A DNA stretch of 54,079 bases from Acidobacteriota bacterium (GCA_021780215.1 JAJXZD010000213.1:1-54079), one strand, 5' to 3'. Shown: positions 7,817 to 16,818, counted from the stretch's first letter. The notes: generated by a model from the letters alone, not told the origin. A program made the numbers and translations.

Positions 7817-10800
7817 ATGGCCGCACTCGATCAAACCGCGCTCGCCACAGGAAACCATCCCGGCGCGCCACTGGGCGCACATCCTCCGCGCGATTGGCGA
7901 AGGGGCTTCTGGAGTTTGATCGTCACGCAATTCCAAACCGCCTTCAATGACAATGCGCTGAAATTCCTCGTGATTTACATGATCGTGTCGATGAATTTTC
8001 CCGCCGGGCAGCGCGATTTCCTCGTCCTGGTGATCGGCGCGCTCTTTGCCATTCCCTTCCTTCTGTTTTCCATGGCCGGCGGGCATCTGGCCGACCGCTG
8101 GAGCAAGAGGCGGGTAACGATCGGGACCAAATTCCTTGAACTGGCCGTGATGGCCTTTTTTATTCTGGGACTCGCCCTGCACAACCTCCCCATGGAGTGC
8201 TCCGGCGTGTTTCTGATCAGCGCGGAGGCCGCACTTTTTGGCCCCTCGAAGTATGGATTGCTTCCCGAACTCCTACCCGAATCTCGCCTGTCCTGGGGCA
8301 ACGGCATCATCGAACTGGGCACATTCCTCGCCAGCGTAACCGCCATGATGGCCGCGGGCTTCCTGGCCGATCAATATCGCGGCCGCGAGGCGGTCGCCGG
8401 CCTGCTGCTCCTGTGCTTCACCTTTGCAGGATTGGCGACCAGCGCGGGAATTTCGCGGGTGCCGGCGGCTGACCCGGAGAAGAAATTCCGCTGGAACCCC
8501 CTGGGAGACCTGGCCGCACAAATACAGGGAATCCGCCGGGACCGCGTGCTGGCCTGGGCCGTCCTTGGAAATACCTATCTCTTCTTCCTGGCCGGGCTGC
8601 TCCAGCTCGTCATCGTGATTTACGGGCACGATGTCCTGCGCATAGACGACACGCGCACCAGCTATCTGCAGGCCGCTGTCGGCATTGGGATCGGCCTAGG
8701 GAGCGTCGCCGCCGGGTATCTTTCCGGCGGCAAGATTGAGTATGGCCTGATCCAGCTCGGCGCTCTGGGGATGACCGTCTTTTCCGCGGCGCTCTACAGC
8801 CCTGCGCTGACGCTTTGGACTTCCGCGGCTCATCTGGCCCTTCTCGGATTCTTCGGAGGACTCTTCGCGGTCCCGCTCGGAGCACTCATCCAGCATCGCC
8901 CGCGCCCGGAGGAAAGAGGCGGAGTGATTGCCGCGGCCAATCTGTTGTCGTTTGTCGGCATCTTCGTCGCCGCGGGCGCTTACTATTTCTTCTCGGCTGT
9001 CCTGGGCCAGAATCCGCGGGAGCTTTTCCTGGATGGCGCGGTCATGACCGTGGCCGCGTCAGCCTACTCAATTTATTTCTTGCCGGATTCGATTCTGCGG
9101 TTTCTCCTCTGGGTGGCAACGCATACCGTGTACCGGATCCGAGTCGTGGGCCGCGAAAATATCCCGGAAAGCGGCGGAGCGCTGTTCATCTCGAACCACA
9201 TGTCCTTTGCCGATGCTCTTCTGCTCCTTGCCTCGACCGACCGGACGATCCGCTTCCTGATGCGCAGGGACCTATATGAGCTCTCGTATATCAAGCCCTT
9301 CGCGAGGATTTTGGGAGCCATTCCAATGCCATCCGGGCCTCGCCCGCACGAGATGTTGAATGCGTTGCGCACGGCGGGCGCCGCCATTCGCTCTGGCGAG
9401 GTGGTGTGCATCTTTGCCGAGCACGAGGGAACACGCACGAGCCGGATGCTGCCCCTGCGCCGCATCATGGGCAGGATCATGAAGGACGTGGAGGGGCCCG
9501 TCGTTCCCGTGAACCTCGGTGGCCACCGGGGAGGCTTACTCAGCTTTGAACGCAGGCGGATTTTCGGACAGGCACCTCGCGCGATCCCGCATGACGTGAC
9601 GGTAAGCTTCGGCCGCCCCTTGCCGCCCACAGTTTCGGCGCTTGCAATTCGCCACGCGATGCAGGAGTTGGAAGCCGACGCCTATCTGCTCCGCAAGGGG
9701 CGCATGCGGACCCTGCACCGCTCGCTGGTGCAGACCGCGCACCGGCATCCTTTTGGCTTCGCCATGGCCGACCGTCGGCGGCCCCGCATGAAATGGTCGG
9801 GAGTGCTGCTGAGCGCGATCTTCCTCGCGCGCCGGCTGCGCGGCGCCTGGACCGGGCAGGAAATGGTCGGCATCCTCCTGCCGCCTTCAGTGCCGGCCGC
9901 GCAGGTGAATTTCGCGGCAATGCTCGCCGGGAAAATCCCTGTCAATCTCGACTACACGGCATCCGCCGAGGCCCTGGCATCCTCTGCTGCGCAATGCAAC
10001 CTGCAAACCGTCGTCACCGCCAGGTCCCTGCTAGAAAAAATCCCGCTTCGCCTGCCGGGTAGAACCATCCTGATCGAGGAAGCCGCGGCGGCACCGAGCT
10101 TCGTCGAGCGGGTGATTGCGCTCGCGCTGTGTTTCCTCCCCGGCCGGTTCCTGGAAGCCATCCTGACGCGCGGAAAGCGAAAAACGATGGACGATCCCGC
10201 TACCGTGATTTTCTCCAGCGGCAGCACCGGCGCACCGAAGGCCGTGATGCTGTCGCATTTCAACATCGCTTCGAACATCGAGCAGGCCGGCCAGATATTC
10301 CGCCTGAACCGCAACGATTGCCTGCTGGGGGTGCTGCCCCTTTTTCACTCCTTTGGCTACACGATGACGCTCTGGCTCCCCACTGTCCTGGGCCTCGCCG
10401 TGGCCTATCATCCCAGCCCGCTGGACTTCGCTGCGGTTGGCGAACTCATCCGCGATTATCGCGTGACCATTCTCGTGGCCACGCCCACGCTCCTTGAAGG
10501 CTACCAGCGCCACTGCTCCCCGGAAGATTTCGGCAGCCTGCAGATCGTCATCTCCGGCGCCGACAAATTGCCGAGGCGGCTGGCGTTCGCATTTGAGGAC
10601 CGCTTCGGCATCCGCCCCATCGACGTATATGGCGCGGCGGAATGTTCGCCTCTTGTCGCCGTGAACGCGCGGGATTTTCGTCCCCGCGGATTTCGCCAAG
10701 CGGGGGCCAGGCGGGGGCGCATCGGGCGCCCGCTGCCGGGAATCCGCGTGCGGATTGTGGACCCCGAAACGCACGAGCCCATTCCACCCGGCGCGCCCGG

Positions 10801-11284
10801 ACTGCTGCTGCTGAAGGGCCCCAATGTGATGCAAGGCTACCTGGGCAAGCCCGAATGGACCGCCGCAGTACTGCAAAACGGATGGTACGACACCGGCGAC
10901 ATCGCCGTGGAAGACGAGGACGGTTTTCTCACAATCACCGATCGCCTCAGCCGCTTCAGCAAGATTGGCGGCGAAATGGTCCCTCACGCCGACGTGGAGG
11001 AGCGCCTTCAGGAGCTGGCGGGAGCGATGGAGCCTGTCTTCGCCGTCACCGGAGTGCCCGATGGGGAAAAGGGCGAACGGCTGGTGGTGCTCCACACGCT
11101 TGCACCCGGCGAGGTCGAAGCTGTGTTGGAAAGGCTGGCGCAGTCGGACTTTCCAAATCCGTGGTTGCCGAGCCCCAACCAGTTTCTCGCCGTCGAGGAG
11201 CTTCCGCGCCTTGGCACTGGAAAGCTGGACCTGCGGCGGCTCCGCGAACTCGCGCTGGAATCTGCATCCGCAAGGCAGAATTGA
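7817..11284 (+). CDS. tripartite LplT-PlsC-acyl-ACP synthetase fusion (Aas/LplT-like phospholipid recycling)
   Basis: The 1155-aa protein joins three functions that E. coli splits between LplT and Aas. Residues about 30-430 are an MFS-type transporter (first helix region FQTAFNDNALKFLVIY) resembling the lysophospholipid flippase LplT. Residues about 440-650 are a PlsC-type acyltransferase with the HX4D motif (NHMSFAD, His near 461). Its third motif reads FAEHEGTRTS. Residues about 680-1150 form an AMP-dependent ligase with the phosphate loop SSGSTGAPK near 798, the VYGAAECSP motif and WYDTGDIA. The expected role is to import lyso-phospholipid across the inner membrane, activate a fatty acid and re-acylate. 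It follows ispG by 134 nt in the same direction. Direct activity is inferred from the domains. Confidence 0.9.
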   Translation: MAALDQTALATGNHPGAPLGAHPPRDWRRGFWSLIVTQFQTAFNDNALKFLVIYMIVSMNFPAGQRDFLVLVIGALFAIPFLLFSMAGGHLADRWSKRRVTIGTKFLELAVMAFFILGLALHNLPMECSGVFLISAEAALFGPSKYGLLPELLPESRLSWGNGIIELGTFLASVTAMMAAGFLADQYRGREAVAGLLLLCFTFAGLATSAGISRVPAADPEKKFRWNPLGDLAAQIQGIRRDRVLAWAVLGNTYLFFLAGLLQLVIVIYGHDVLRIDDTRTSYLQAAVGIGIGLGSVAAGYLSGGKIEYGLIQLGALGMTVFSAALYSPALTLWTSAAHLALLGFFGGLFAVPLGALIQHRPRPEERGGVIAAANLLSFVGIFVAAGAYYFFSAVLGQNPRELFLDGAVMTVAASAYSIYFLPDSILRFLLWVATHTVYRIRVVGRENIPESGGALFISNHMSFADALLLLASTDRTIRFLMRRDLYELSYIKPFARILGAIPMPSGPRPHEMLNALRTAGAAIRSGEVVCIFAEHEGTRTSRMLPLRRIMGRIMKDVEGPVVPVNLGGHRGGLLSFERRRIFGQAPRAIPHDVTVSFGRPLPPTVSALAIRHAMQELEADAYLLRKGRMRTLHRSLVQTAHRHPFGFAMADRRRPRMKWSGVLLSAIFLARRLRGAWTGQEMVGILLPPSVPAAQVNFAAMLAGKIPVNLDYTASAEALASSAAQCNLQTVVTARSLLEKIPLRLPGRTILIEEAAAAPSFVERVIALALCFLPGRFLEAILTRGKRKTMDDPATVIFSSGSTGAPKAVMLSHFNIASNIEQAGQIFRLNRNDCLLGVLPLFHSFGYTMTLWLPTVLGLAVAYHPSPLDFAAVGELIRDYRVTILVATPTLLEGYQRHCSPEDFGSLQIVISGADKLPRRLAFAFEDRFGIRPIDVYGAAECSPLVAVNARDFRPRGFRQAGARRGRIGRPLPGIRVRIVDPETHEPIPPGAPGLLLLKGPNVMQGYLGKPEWTAAVLQNGWYDTGDIAVEDEDGFLTITDRLSRFSKIGGEMVPHADVEERLQELAGAMEPVFAVTGVPDGEKGERLVVLHTLAPGEVEAVLERLAQSDFPNPWLPSPNQFLAVEELPRLGTGKLDLRRLRELALESASARQN

Positions 11285-11345
11285 AGCACCCGCATCGCTG
11301 CCACAGCGAGCGAATCACGCCGGGCCGCATGCCTTGTTCCCGCGG

Positions 11346-12419
11346 CTAGAACAGGCCCATCTTGATCCGCAGAAACTTCTTGGGGTTCTTCCTGAAATCG
11401 CTGAGTAGAAGCCGCATGTCGCCGGATAGACCGGTCATGTTGTCGTAGAAGGCCGGATCGGAGAAGAATTTCCCCACCGTGCCGGCGTTCGAATTCAGCT
11501 TTGCCGAGGCGTCGCGCACGTTCGCCGAAGCGTCCCGAAGATTGGAATAGAGTGCATCGTCGGTGGCGAGTTTTCCCAGGGTTCCCTTGCCTGCGCGCAC
11601 ATCGCCAAGAAGTGCGTTGCCCTTTTGCGCTATGCCCTTGATCTCGTTGTAAGCGCTCGGGTCGTAGATCAATTTGCCCACGGTGCCGCGCTGATCGCGC
11701 ACGGCGGCGGTTACTTCCTCGACGTGTCCGACGGCAGAGTTCACACGGTTGTATAGTTCGTCCGAGGTCAGCAGTTTCCCTGCGGTGCCCTGGCCGTTCT
11801 GGACCGAACTGACGACGGCGTCCAGCCGCGAAGCTGTATCGTTCAGATGGTTGTAGAGGGAGGGGTCGTTCACCAGCTTTCCAATCGTACCGTTGCCTTT
11901 CTGCATCTTGTCCACGATGCCGCGCAGGTCGTCCGTGAGCGCGCCAAGGTTCTCCATCAGGTCCGCGCCTCTCTGGACGACTTCCTTCATGGCCGCTTCC
12001 TCGGTTCCAGGCAGCACGCCATTTTCGGGAATCACAGAACCCGTGAGACCTCGCGAAATGGTGACGTAGCGGTCCCCAAGCAGACCCTGGGTGACCAGGC
12101 TCACCGTCGAATCCGTGCGAATCTGGTTCTGATATTTCTGGGCAATGCGCAGCACCAGAACGATGCTGTGCGCGCGGTCGGGCGGGTGCGGAGCCAGGCT
12201 GATAGACTGGACGTTACCCACGGCGACACCGTCGAGATTCACCGGAGCGCCCGTCTTCAGTCCTTCGACTTCAGGCAAATAGGTTATCAGGCGGTATTTC
12301 GGGCCCAGGAATCCCGCGCCGGTGACGTAGAGAACCGCGACCATCAAAATGACCAACCCCGCCAGCACGAAAACTCCAACCCTCAGTTCAGCCCATGTGA
12401 GTTGTTTCCGCTGTGCCAT
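11346..12419 (-). CDS. MlaD/MCE-domain lipid-binding subunit of Mla-type ABC transporter
   Basis: The 357-aa protein has one N-terminal transmembrane helix (about 12-34) and one MCE domain (about 40-120). The rest projects into the periplasm and contains five copies of a motif of the form GTxGKLxxDxxxY, whose Gly residues lie at 177, 211, 245, 279 and 313, an exact 34-residue period. E. coli MlaD has no such tail; MCE proteins with long helical tails can form hexameric tubes across the periplasm. The gene is last in the mlaE-mlaF-mlaD order, 34 nt after mlaF, with a good Shine-Dalgarno (GGAGGGAC). The substrate-binding role is inferred from the family and operon. Confidence 0.92.
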   Translation of the reverse strand: MAQRKQLTWAELRVGVFVLAGLVILMVAVLYVTGAGFLGPKYRLITYLPEVEGLKTGAPVNLDGVAVGNVQSISLAPHPPDRAHSIVLVLRIAQKYQNQIRTDSTVSLVTQGLLGDRYVTISRGLTGSVIPENGVLPGTEEAAMKEVVQRGADLMENLGALTDDLRGIVDKMQKGNGTIGKLVNDPSLYNHLNDTASRLDAVVSSVQNGQGTAGKLLTSDELYNRVNSAVGHVEEVTAAVRDQRGTVGKLIYDPSAYNEIKGIAQKGNALLGDVRAGKGTLGKLATDDALYSNLRDASANVRDASAKLNSNAGTVGKFFSDPAFYDNMTGLSGDMRLLLSDFRKNPKKFLRIKMGLF

Positions 12420-12453
12420 CGCCGTCCCTCCTCGAGAGTCCCGCCGTCCCGCT

Positions 12454-13353
12454 CTATTCCGCCGAAGCCAGAAATTTCTTCAAATATTCGTCCGCTGGAT
12501 GCAGGAGCGCGACGGCTGTTCCTTCGAAATAGACCTGCCCGTCCCGCAGCACGAGCACGCTTGTGCGCGTGGATCCCGCCGTCTGCTCGATGTCTGCCGC
12601 GGGCGCTCCCTCCAGGCGCGGCAAGCCACCGGGCTTTATCGGCACGACGCGGTTCGACTCCCGCTCGAACCGGAAGTGCGCCAGCCCGAAGGCGTCCTGG
12701 ACGCGATGCGTGGCGAGCATCGCGGTGACACCCTGGATATCGCGGCCTCGGAGGATCAAGGTAATAATCGTCTGCGAGGTCACCGGATCAAGGCCGGCCG
12801 TCGGAGAATCGTAAAAGACCAGCGGCGGGCGATCCGCCAGCGCCCGGGCAATCGAGGCGCGCCGACGCATCCCCCCGGAAAGATCGCCGGGATACATGTC
12901 AATCGCTTGTTCCAATTCGACAAACTGAAGAACCTCACGGGTCCGCTGGAGAGTCTCCTCCTCCGGCAGTCCTTCCTCGCGCAGCCGGAAGGAAACATTC
13001 TCTTCCACTGTCAGCGAATCGAACAGCGCCCCTTCCTGAAAGACGAAGCCGATATGCCGCCGAAACCTGAGCAGTTCATCCTCCGGCATTTCTCCAAGGT
13101 CGTGTCCCATCACCCAGATTTTTCCGGAGTCGGCGCGGAGAAGGCCTGCCGCCAATTTCATAATCAACGTCTTGCCGGACCCGCTCTCGCCGAGCAGCAC
13201 CTTCGTCTCACCGGGCCAGACCTCGAAGGAGATGCCTCGGAGCACCTCGTCCTCTCCGAAGCCGATGTGGACATCTTGGAAGGCGATAAGCGGTTCGCCG
13301 GGAACAACCAAGGGAGCCCCGGTGAGTGGAGCGGTTGTGGAGACATCCAGCAT
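12454..13353 (-). CDS. MlaF-like ABC transporter ATP-binding protein, catalytic Glu replaced by Ser
   Basis: The 299-aa ATPase should power lipid transport between the membranes with MlaE and MlaD. Walker A is GESGSGKT (55-62), the Q-loop is FQ (105-106), the signature is LSGG (158-161) and the H-loop His is 216. Walker B ends in FYDSPTAGLDP: residue 183 is Ser (codon TCT) where nearly all ABC ATPases have the catalytic Glu. The rest is intact, so it may hydrolyse ATP with another base or slowly. The C-terminal 60 residues form an extra region after the usual fold. Upstream, TATAAT lies 6 nt before the ATG with no Shine-Dalgarno, suggesting a leaderless transcript besides read-through from mlaE. 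Confidence 0.93.
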   Translation of the reverse strand: MLDVSTTAPLTGAPLVVPGEPLIAFQDVHIGFGEDEVLRGISFEVWPGETKVLLGESGSGKTLIMKLAAGLLRADSGKIWVMGHDLGEMPEDELLRFRRHIGFVFQEGALFDSLTVEENVSFRLREEGLPEEETLQRTREVLQFVELEQAIDMYPGDLSGGMRRRASIARALADRPPLVFYDSPTAGLDPVTSQTIITLILRGRDIQGVTAMLATHRVQDAFGLAHFRFERESNRVVPIKPGGLPRLEGAPAADIEQTAGSTRTSVLVLRDGQVYFEGTAVALLHPADEYLKKFLASAE

Positions 13354-13359
13354 GGGAGA

Positions 13360-13365
13360 ATTATA
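13360..13365 (-). promoter_or_regulatory. candidate -10 box (TATAAT) 6 nt from the mlaF start
   Basis: On the minus strand a perfect TATAAT is followed by only six bases (TCTCCC) and then the ATG of mlaF. No good -35 is visible at 16-18 nt, and no Shine-Dalgarno exists. If active, the mRNA would begin at the start codon. Confidence 0.35.
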
Positions 13366-13452
13366 GATGCAAACGGCGAGGATTCGCAGCGGCGGGTTGC
13401 GAAGCTCTCCTCGTCCTTGGCCTGTCGCGAGTCTCCGCGCGAGCCTTCCGTC

Positions 13453-14256
13453 TCACGACCGGAAAATGTAGAGCAGGGCCTTCGCCAGAAAGAAGTCCAC
13501 CACCAGGACCGTAACGGACGAGATCACCACGGCGGAGGTGGTTGCCCGGCCGACTCCTTGTGTGCCGCCGCGCACCCGCAACCCCTGATGGCACGCAACC
13601 GTGGAAATAATCATCCCAAAAATCAGCGGCTTGATGAACCCCTGCACCAGATCTCCGAATTCCAGTGCGTTCACGGCCCGCGTCCAGAACTGTATGGCGC
13701 CGAGACCCAGCGTGAAGTAGGACACCACATATCCGCCAATCAGCCCGACGAAATCGGCCGCCGCCACGAGCAGCGGAAGCGTCAGCACCATCGCCACCAC
13801 GCGGGGCGTGGCCAGCTTGCGCATCGGATCCGTCCCCAGCGCGCGCATGGCGTCCACTTGCTCGGTCACCACCATGGACCCCAGCTCCGAGGCAATCCCC
13901 GAGGCATTCCGCCCCGCGACCAGCAGCGCCGTAATGGCCGGGCCCAGCTCGCGTACCAGAGCCAGCGAAACGGCATCGCCCGTCAGCGTCGTCTCGCCGA
14001 AGCGCTGGAACTGCGCCGCGGTTTGCAGGACCAGCACGCCTCCGATGAAAAAAAAGGTGACCACCACGATTCCCAGCGAGCCCACTCCAATCAAATCCAT
14101 CTGTTCGAGGGTGTCGCCCCAGTAGGAAGGAGGAGTAAAGGCATTGCCCATGGCTCGGACCACCAGCAGCGAATAATCCTGCAAGGAAAAAATCATGTGT
14201 TTGCAGGCATCTACGGCGGCGGAAAACAACGAAGGAGGCTCGTGGGTTTCGGGCAT
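13453..14256 (-). CDS. MlaE/YrbE family ABC transporter permease
   Basis: The 267-aa membrane protein is the permease of the Mla-type lipid transporter. It has about five hydrophobic segments and the conserved middle region of the family (ALVRELGPAITALLVAGRNA, then ELGSMVVTEQVDAMRALGTDP). The ATG at 14256 was chosen over an in-frame TTG at 14325 because that TTG lies inside a good -35 box and the shorter product matches the usual 255-270 aa. It is first in a minus-strand operon with mlaF (99 nt away) and mlaD. MlaB and MlaC homologues are absent here. Confidence 0.92.
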   Translation of the reverse strand: MPETHEPPSLFSAAVDACKHMIFSLQDYSLLVVRAMGNAFTPPSYWGDTLEQMDLIGVGSLGIVVVTFFFIGGVLVLQTAAQFQRFGETTLTGDAVSLALVRELGPAITALLVAGRNASGIASELGSMVVTEQVDAMRALGTDPMRKLATPRVVAMVLTLPLLVAAADFVGLIGGYVVSYFTLGLGAIQFWTRAVNALEFGDLVQGFIKPLIFGMIISTVACHQGLRVRGGTQGVGRATTSAVVISSVTVLVVDFFLAKALLYIFRS

Positions 14257-14296
14257 CGTCTCTGGCACCGGCCGGGGGCTTAGCCGAGTCTTCGAA

Positions 14297-14325
14297 AGCC
14301 TAACGTCCGCGTTCCAGCTCGTCAA
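14297..14325 (-). promoter_or_regulatory. candidate sigma70-type promoter of the mla operon
   Basis: On the minus strand TTGACG (14320-14325, 5/6 to consensus) is separated by exactly 17 nt from TAGGCT (14297-14302, 3/6). It lies 41 nt before the mlaE ATG at 14256. The -10 is weak. Confidence 0.4.
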
Positions 14326-14382
14326 GCAAACATACGGGGAGTGCTCAGATTCGCATCGGAGCCGGAAACGCCGCCCCCGCGG

Positions 14383-15423
14383 CTAATTCGATTTGCGCAT
14401 CGAACGGCGCGATTCGAGAAGGGCCGCGATCGTGCGCGTGAAATCCTCTTCCCGGTCCAGCTCCAGCGAAATGCGGCAATAATACAGATCCGCATCCCCC
14501 CAATCCGTGCTATCGAAATTGAAGAGGTCCTTTTCCGTGCAGACGATGGCGGCTGCCTCGCTTGGGAGGGCGCTGTGCGCCTGGCGGAGAATTGCGTCCA
14601 CGTCGCGCGGCGTATAACGATGATGGTCCGCGAACACCTTGCTGCCAACCACCGCAAAGCCCCACGCGCGAAGATCGGCAAAAAACGCCGGCGGGTTGCC
14701 TATTCCGCAAAAGGCGAACCACTTCCCTTCACCTGGAGACGGAGAGCGGCCGCTGGCGGACTCTTTCTTGCATGGAACGAGCGCGTCGAGATGAGTATGC
14801 GCATAGAATATCGGCGCGTCAGAATAGCGGCGCAGGACAGCCTCTACCGCGGGCGCAGAGCGGCTGCGTGTGATGACGATGATGTCCGCCCGCCGCAGCG
14901 CCGAACAAGGCTCGCGCAGCCGTCCCGCCGGAAGCAGCCGGCCGCCTCCCAAGGGATCCGTCGCGTCCACCAAGACGATATCCACATCGCGGGCGAGCCG
15001 CCAATGCTGAAACCCGTCGTCGAGAACGAACCAGCCGATTCCCCGGGCTGCCAGTTCTCTCCCGCAGGCGTAGCGGTCCGCGCCGACGCCAAGGGCCCCT
15101 TCGGGCCCGAGCCGCGCCTGGAGCAACCGCACTTCGTCGCTGGTCGGCCCTTGCGGAGAAATCTCGCCGCGATAGCCGCGCGTCAGGATACCGCAGCGTT
15201 TGCCTTCCGCCTGCAGATGCTGCGCCAACCACAGAACCATCGGCGTCTTCCCGGTCCCTCCCACGGTGAGATTGCCAACGCTGATCACCACCCCATCCAG
15301 GCGCCGCGAGCGCAGAAGACCCATGCTGTAAAGACGTTCCCGGAGACGGACGGCGGCTTCATAGAGCAGCGCGAGCGGCCAAAGAAACCAGCGGGGTGAA
15401 TCCCCACGCGTCACGCCGGGCAT
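14383..15423 (-). CDS. lpxK: tetraacyldisaccharide 4'-kinase
   Basis: LpxK phosphorylates the 4' position of the lipid A disaccharide precursor at the cytoplasmic face of the inner membrane. The 346-aa protein has an N-terminal hydrophobic anchor (about 12-24), the family P-loop SVGNLTVGGTGKTP (about 48-61), GYRG and the DDGFQHWRLARDVDIVL region that contributes catalytic Asp and His residues. Length is normal (E. coli 328 aa). The ATG at 15423 overlaps the end of waaA by 13 nt, implying translational coupling. The frame is open far upstream inside waaA, but only this start gives an LpxK N-terminus. Shown minus-strand order is waaA then lpxK, a common lipid A/Kdo pairing. Confidence 0.95.
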   Translation of the reverse strand: MPGVTRGDSPRWFLWPLALLYEAAVRLRERLYSMGLLRSRRLDGVVISVGNLTVGGTGKTPMVLWLAQHLQAEGKRCGILTRGYRGEISPQGPTSDEVRLLQARLGPEGALGVGADRYACGRELAARGIGWFVLDDGFQHWRLARDVDIVLVDATDPLGGGRLLPAGRLREPCSALRRADIIVITRSRSAPAVEAVLRRYSDAPIFYAHTHLDALVPCKKESASGRSPSPGEGKWFAFCGIGNPPAFFADLRAWGFAVVGSKVFADHHRYTPRDVDAILRQAHSALPSEAAAIVCTEKDLFNFDSTDWGDADLYYCRISLELDREEDFTRTIAALLESRRSMRKSN

Positions 15424-16751
15424 CCTTCGGCTTCCAGCACCGCGGCAATCTGCGCGAGGGAGCGCTGCGTCGCGCCGCGATTGCGTTCGGAGAGAGAGCG
15501 CGCGGCCCGACCCATCTGCTCGCGAACCGCATCGTTCTCGATGAGCTGCACCCAGACACGGCCAAGGTGCTCGCCGCTGGAAACCTGGATGCCAGCCCGC
15601 GCGGTGAGAAACTGTGCAGCCATGTCTTGAAAGTTTTCCATGGACCTGCCAAACACGGGAGGCCGACCAAACCAGGCCGGCTCGAGAATGTTGTGCCCGC
15701 CGGAAGGAACCAGCGAGCCGCCCACAAACGCGGCGTCCGCCAGTCTGTAGAGCCCCGCCAGTTCGCCGATGGAATCCACCAGCAGCACCTCGGCATTTTC
15801 CTCCAGCGCAACCGACAGGTCCAGGCGGCTTCGGAGGACCACGTTCCAGCCGTCCTCTGCGGCGATGGCGGCGGCCGCAGGAAAGCGCTCCGGCTTGCGC
15901 GGGGCAAGGATCAGCAACGCGCGCCGCCAGCGGCGCTGCACGATATCGTAGGCCGCCAGTACGGCTTCCTCCTCTTCGGCCACAACGCTCCCGGCCACCA
16001 GCACCGGCCATCGTTCCTGGCGGCTGAATTGCTCTTCCAGCCATGCGGTGAAGGCGCCGCTCGCGGGCGGCTCCGCATCGTATTTCAGGTTTCCCGTCAC
16101 CTTTACGATCTCCTCCGGCGCGCCCATGGCGACCAACCGTCTGGCGTCCTCCGGTGTCTGCGCGAGAAAGAGCGTGGCCCCCTTCATCGCTTGCGCGAAG
16201 AGACTCTCCACGAGGAATTTCCACCGCCGGTATTGCGCAAAGGACCGCTCGGATACCCGGGCATTCGCGAAGATCACCGGGATGCCGCGCTGCTCGGCTT
16301 CTCGCAAGAAATTGGGCCAGATTTCAGTCTCCATGACGATGATGAGCGCAGGGCGAATCGCGCGCAGTGCACGGCGAACGGCCACCATCCAGTCGAGAGG
16401 AAAGTAAAAGACGCCTTCGGCCCGCGGCAAGCGTTCGAGGGCCAAGCGCTGGCCCGTCTCCGTAGTGGTCGAAATGAATACCCGGCAGGAAGTGTACCGC
16501 TGCTTCAAATTCTCAACCAGGCAGGCCGCCGCGAGGACTTCGCCCACCGAAACAGCGTGAATCCAGATCACCGGCCGCTGCTTCTCGCCGTCACTCGCCG
16601 GAGCCGCGCGCTCGAGGATCTCTCGCGGCAATCTCCCCAAACGCTGGCGCAGCGTTTCAGCCGGCTCTCCGCGCCGCCATCCGCGCCACGCATAATAGGG
16701 GATCAGAAACAGCATCCCTGCCGCAGTAAGAATCCTGTAGAGGAGGTACAT
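15411..16751 (-). CDS. waaA: 3-deoxy-D-manno-octulosonic acid transferase
   Basis: WaaA (KdtA) adds Kdo to lipid IVA at the inner membrane, a GT30 glycosyltransferase with a GT-B fold. The 446-aa protein starts with an N-terminal membrane anchor (MYLLYRILTAAGMLFLI) and shows the family motifs WIHAVSVGEV, STTTETG, FYFPLDW, METEIWPN and, near the C-terminus, GGSLVPSGGHNILEP. The ATG at 16751 gives the anchor at the extreme N-terminus as in other WaaA; an in-frame upstream extension is basic and unlike the family. A TATAAT at 16813-16818 may be its -10, giving a leader of about 55 nt. It is coupled to lpxK by a 13-nt overlap. Confidence 0.95.
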   Translation of the reverse strand: MYLLYRILTAAGMLFLIPYYAWRGWRRGEPAETLRQRLGRLPREILERAAPASDGEKQRPVIWIHAVSVGEVLAAACLVENLKQRYTSCRVFISTTTETGQRLALERLPRAEGVFYFPLDWMVAVRRALRAIRPALIIVMETEIWPNFLREAEQRGIPVIFANARVSERSFAQYRRWKFLVESLFAQAMKGATLFLAQTPEDARRLVAMGAPEEIVKVTGNLKYDAEPPASGAFTAWLEEQFSRQERWPVLVAGSVVAEEEEAVLAAYDIVQRRWRRALLILAPRKPERFPAAAAIAAEDGWNVVLRSRLDLSVALEENAEVLLVDSIGELAGLYRLADAAFVGGSLVPSGGHNILEPAWFGRPPVFGRSMENFQDMAAQFLTARAGIQVSSGEHLGRVWVQLIENDAVREQMGRAARSLSERNRGATQRSLAQIAAVLEAEGCPA

Positions 16752-16812
16752 GGAAAGTCGCAACGCCCTGCGCGGCAGCCGGCCCGCCGGGCCACGCCTG
16801 GGCCCCTGCGGC

Positions 16813-16818
16813 ATTATA
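16813..16818 (-). promoter_or_regulatory. candidate -10 box (TATAAT) for waaA-lpxK
   Basis: A perfect TATAAT on the minus strand lies 62 nt before the waaA ATG, in the spacer after the cytochrome gene. No convincing -35 precedes it. Confidence 0.4.

Noticed and set aside
12648-12665. A T-loop-like GGTTCGACTCC
   Set aside because: It lies within mlaF coding sequence and no acceptor stem or anticodon arm surrounds it, so it is not a tRNA.
12349-14283. A 644-codon plus-strand frame across mlaD-mlaF-mlaE
   Set aside because: It is antisense to three clear genes, is rich in Arg, Gln and His, and has no domain.
15424-16224. Upstream in-frame extension of lpxK
   Set aside because: It lies inside waaA in another frame and does not resemble LpxK; the ATG at 15423 gives the normal N-terminus.
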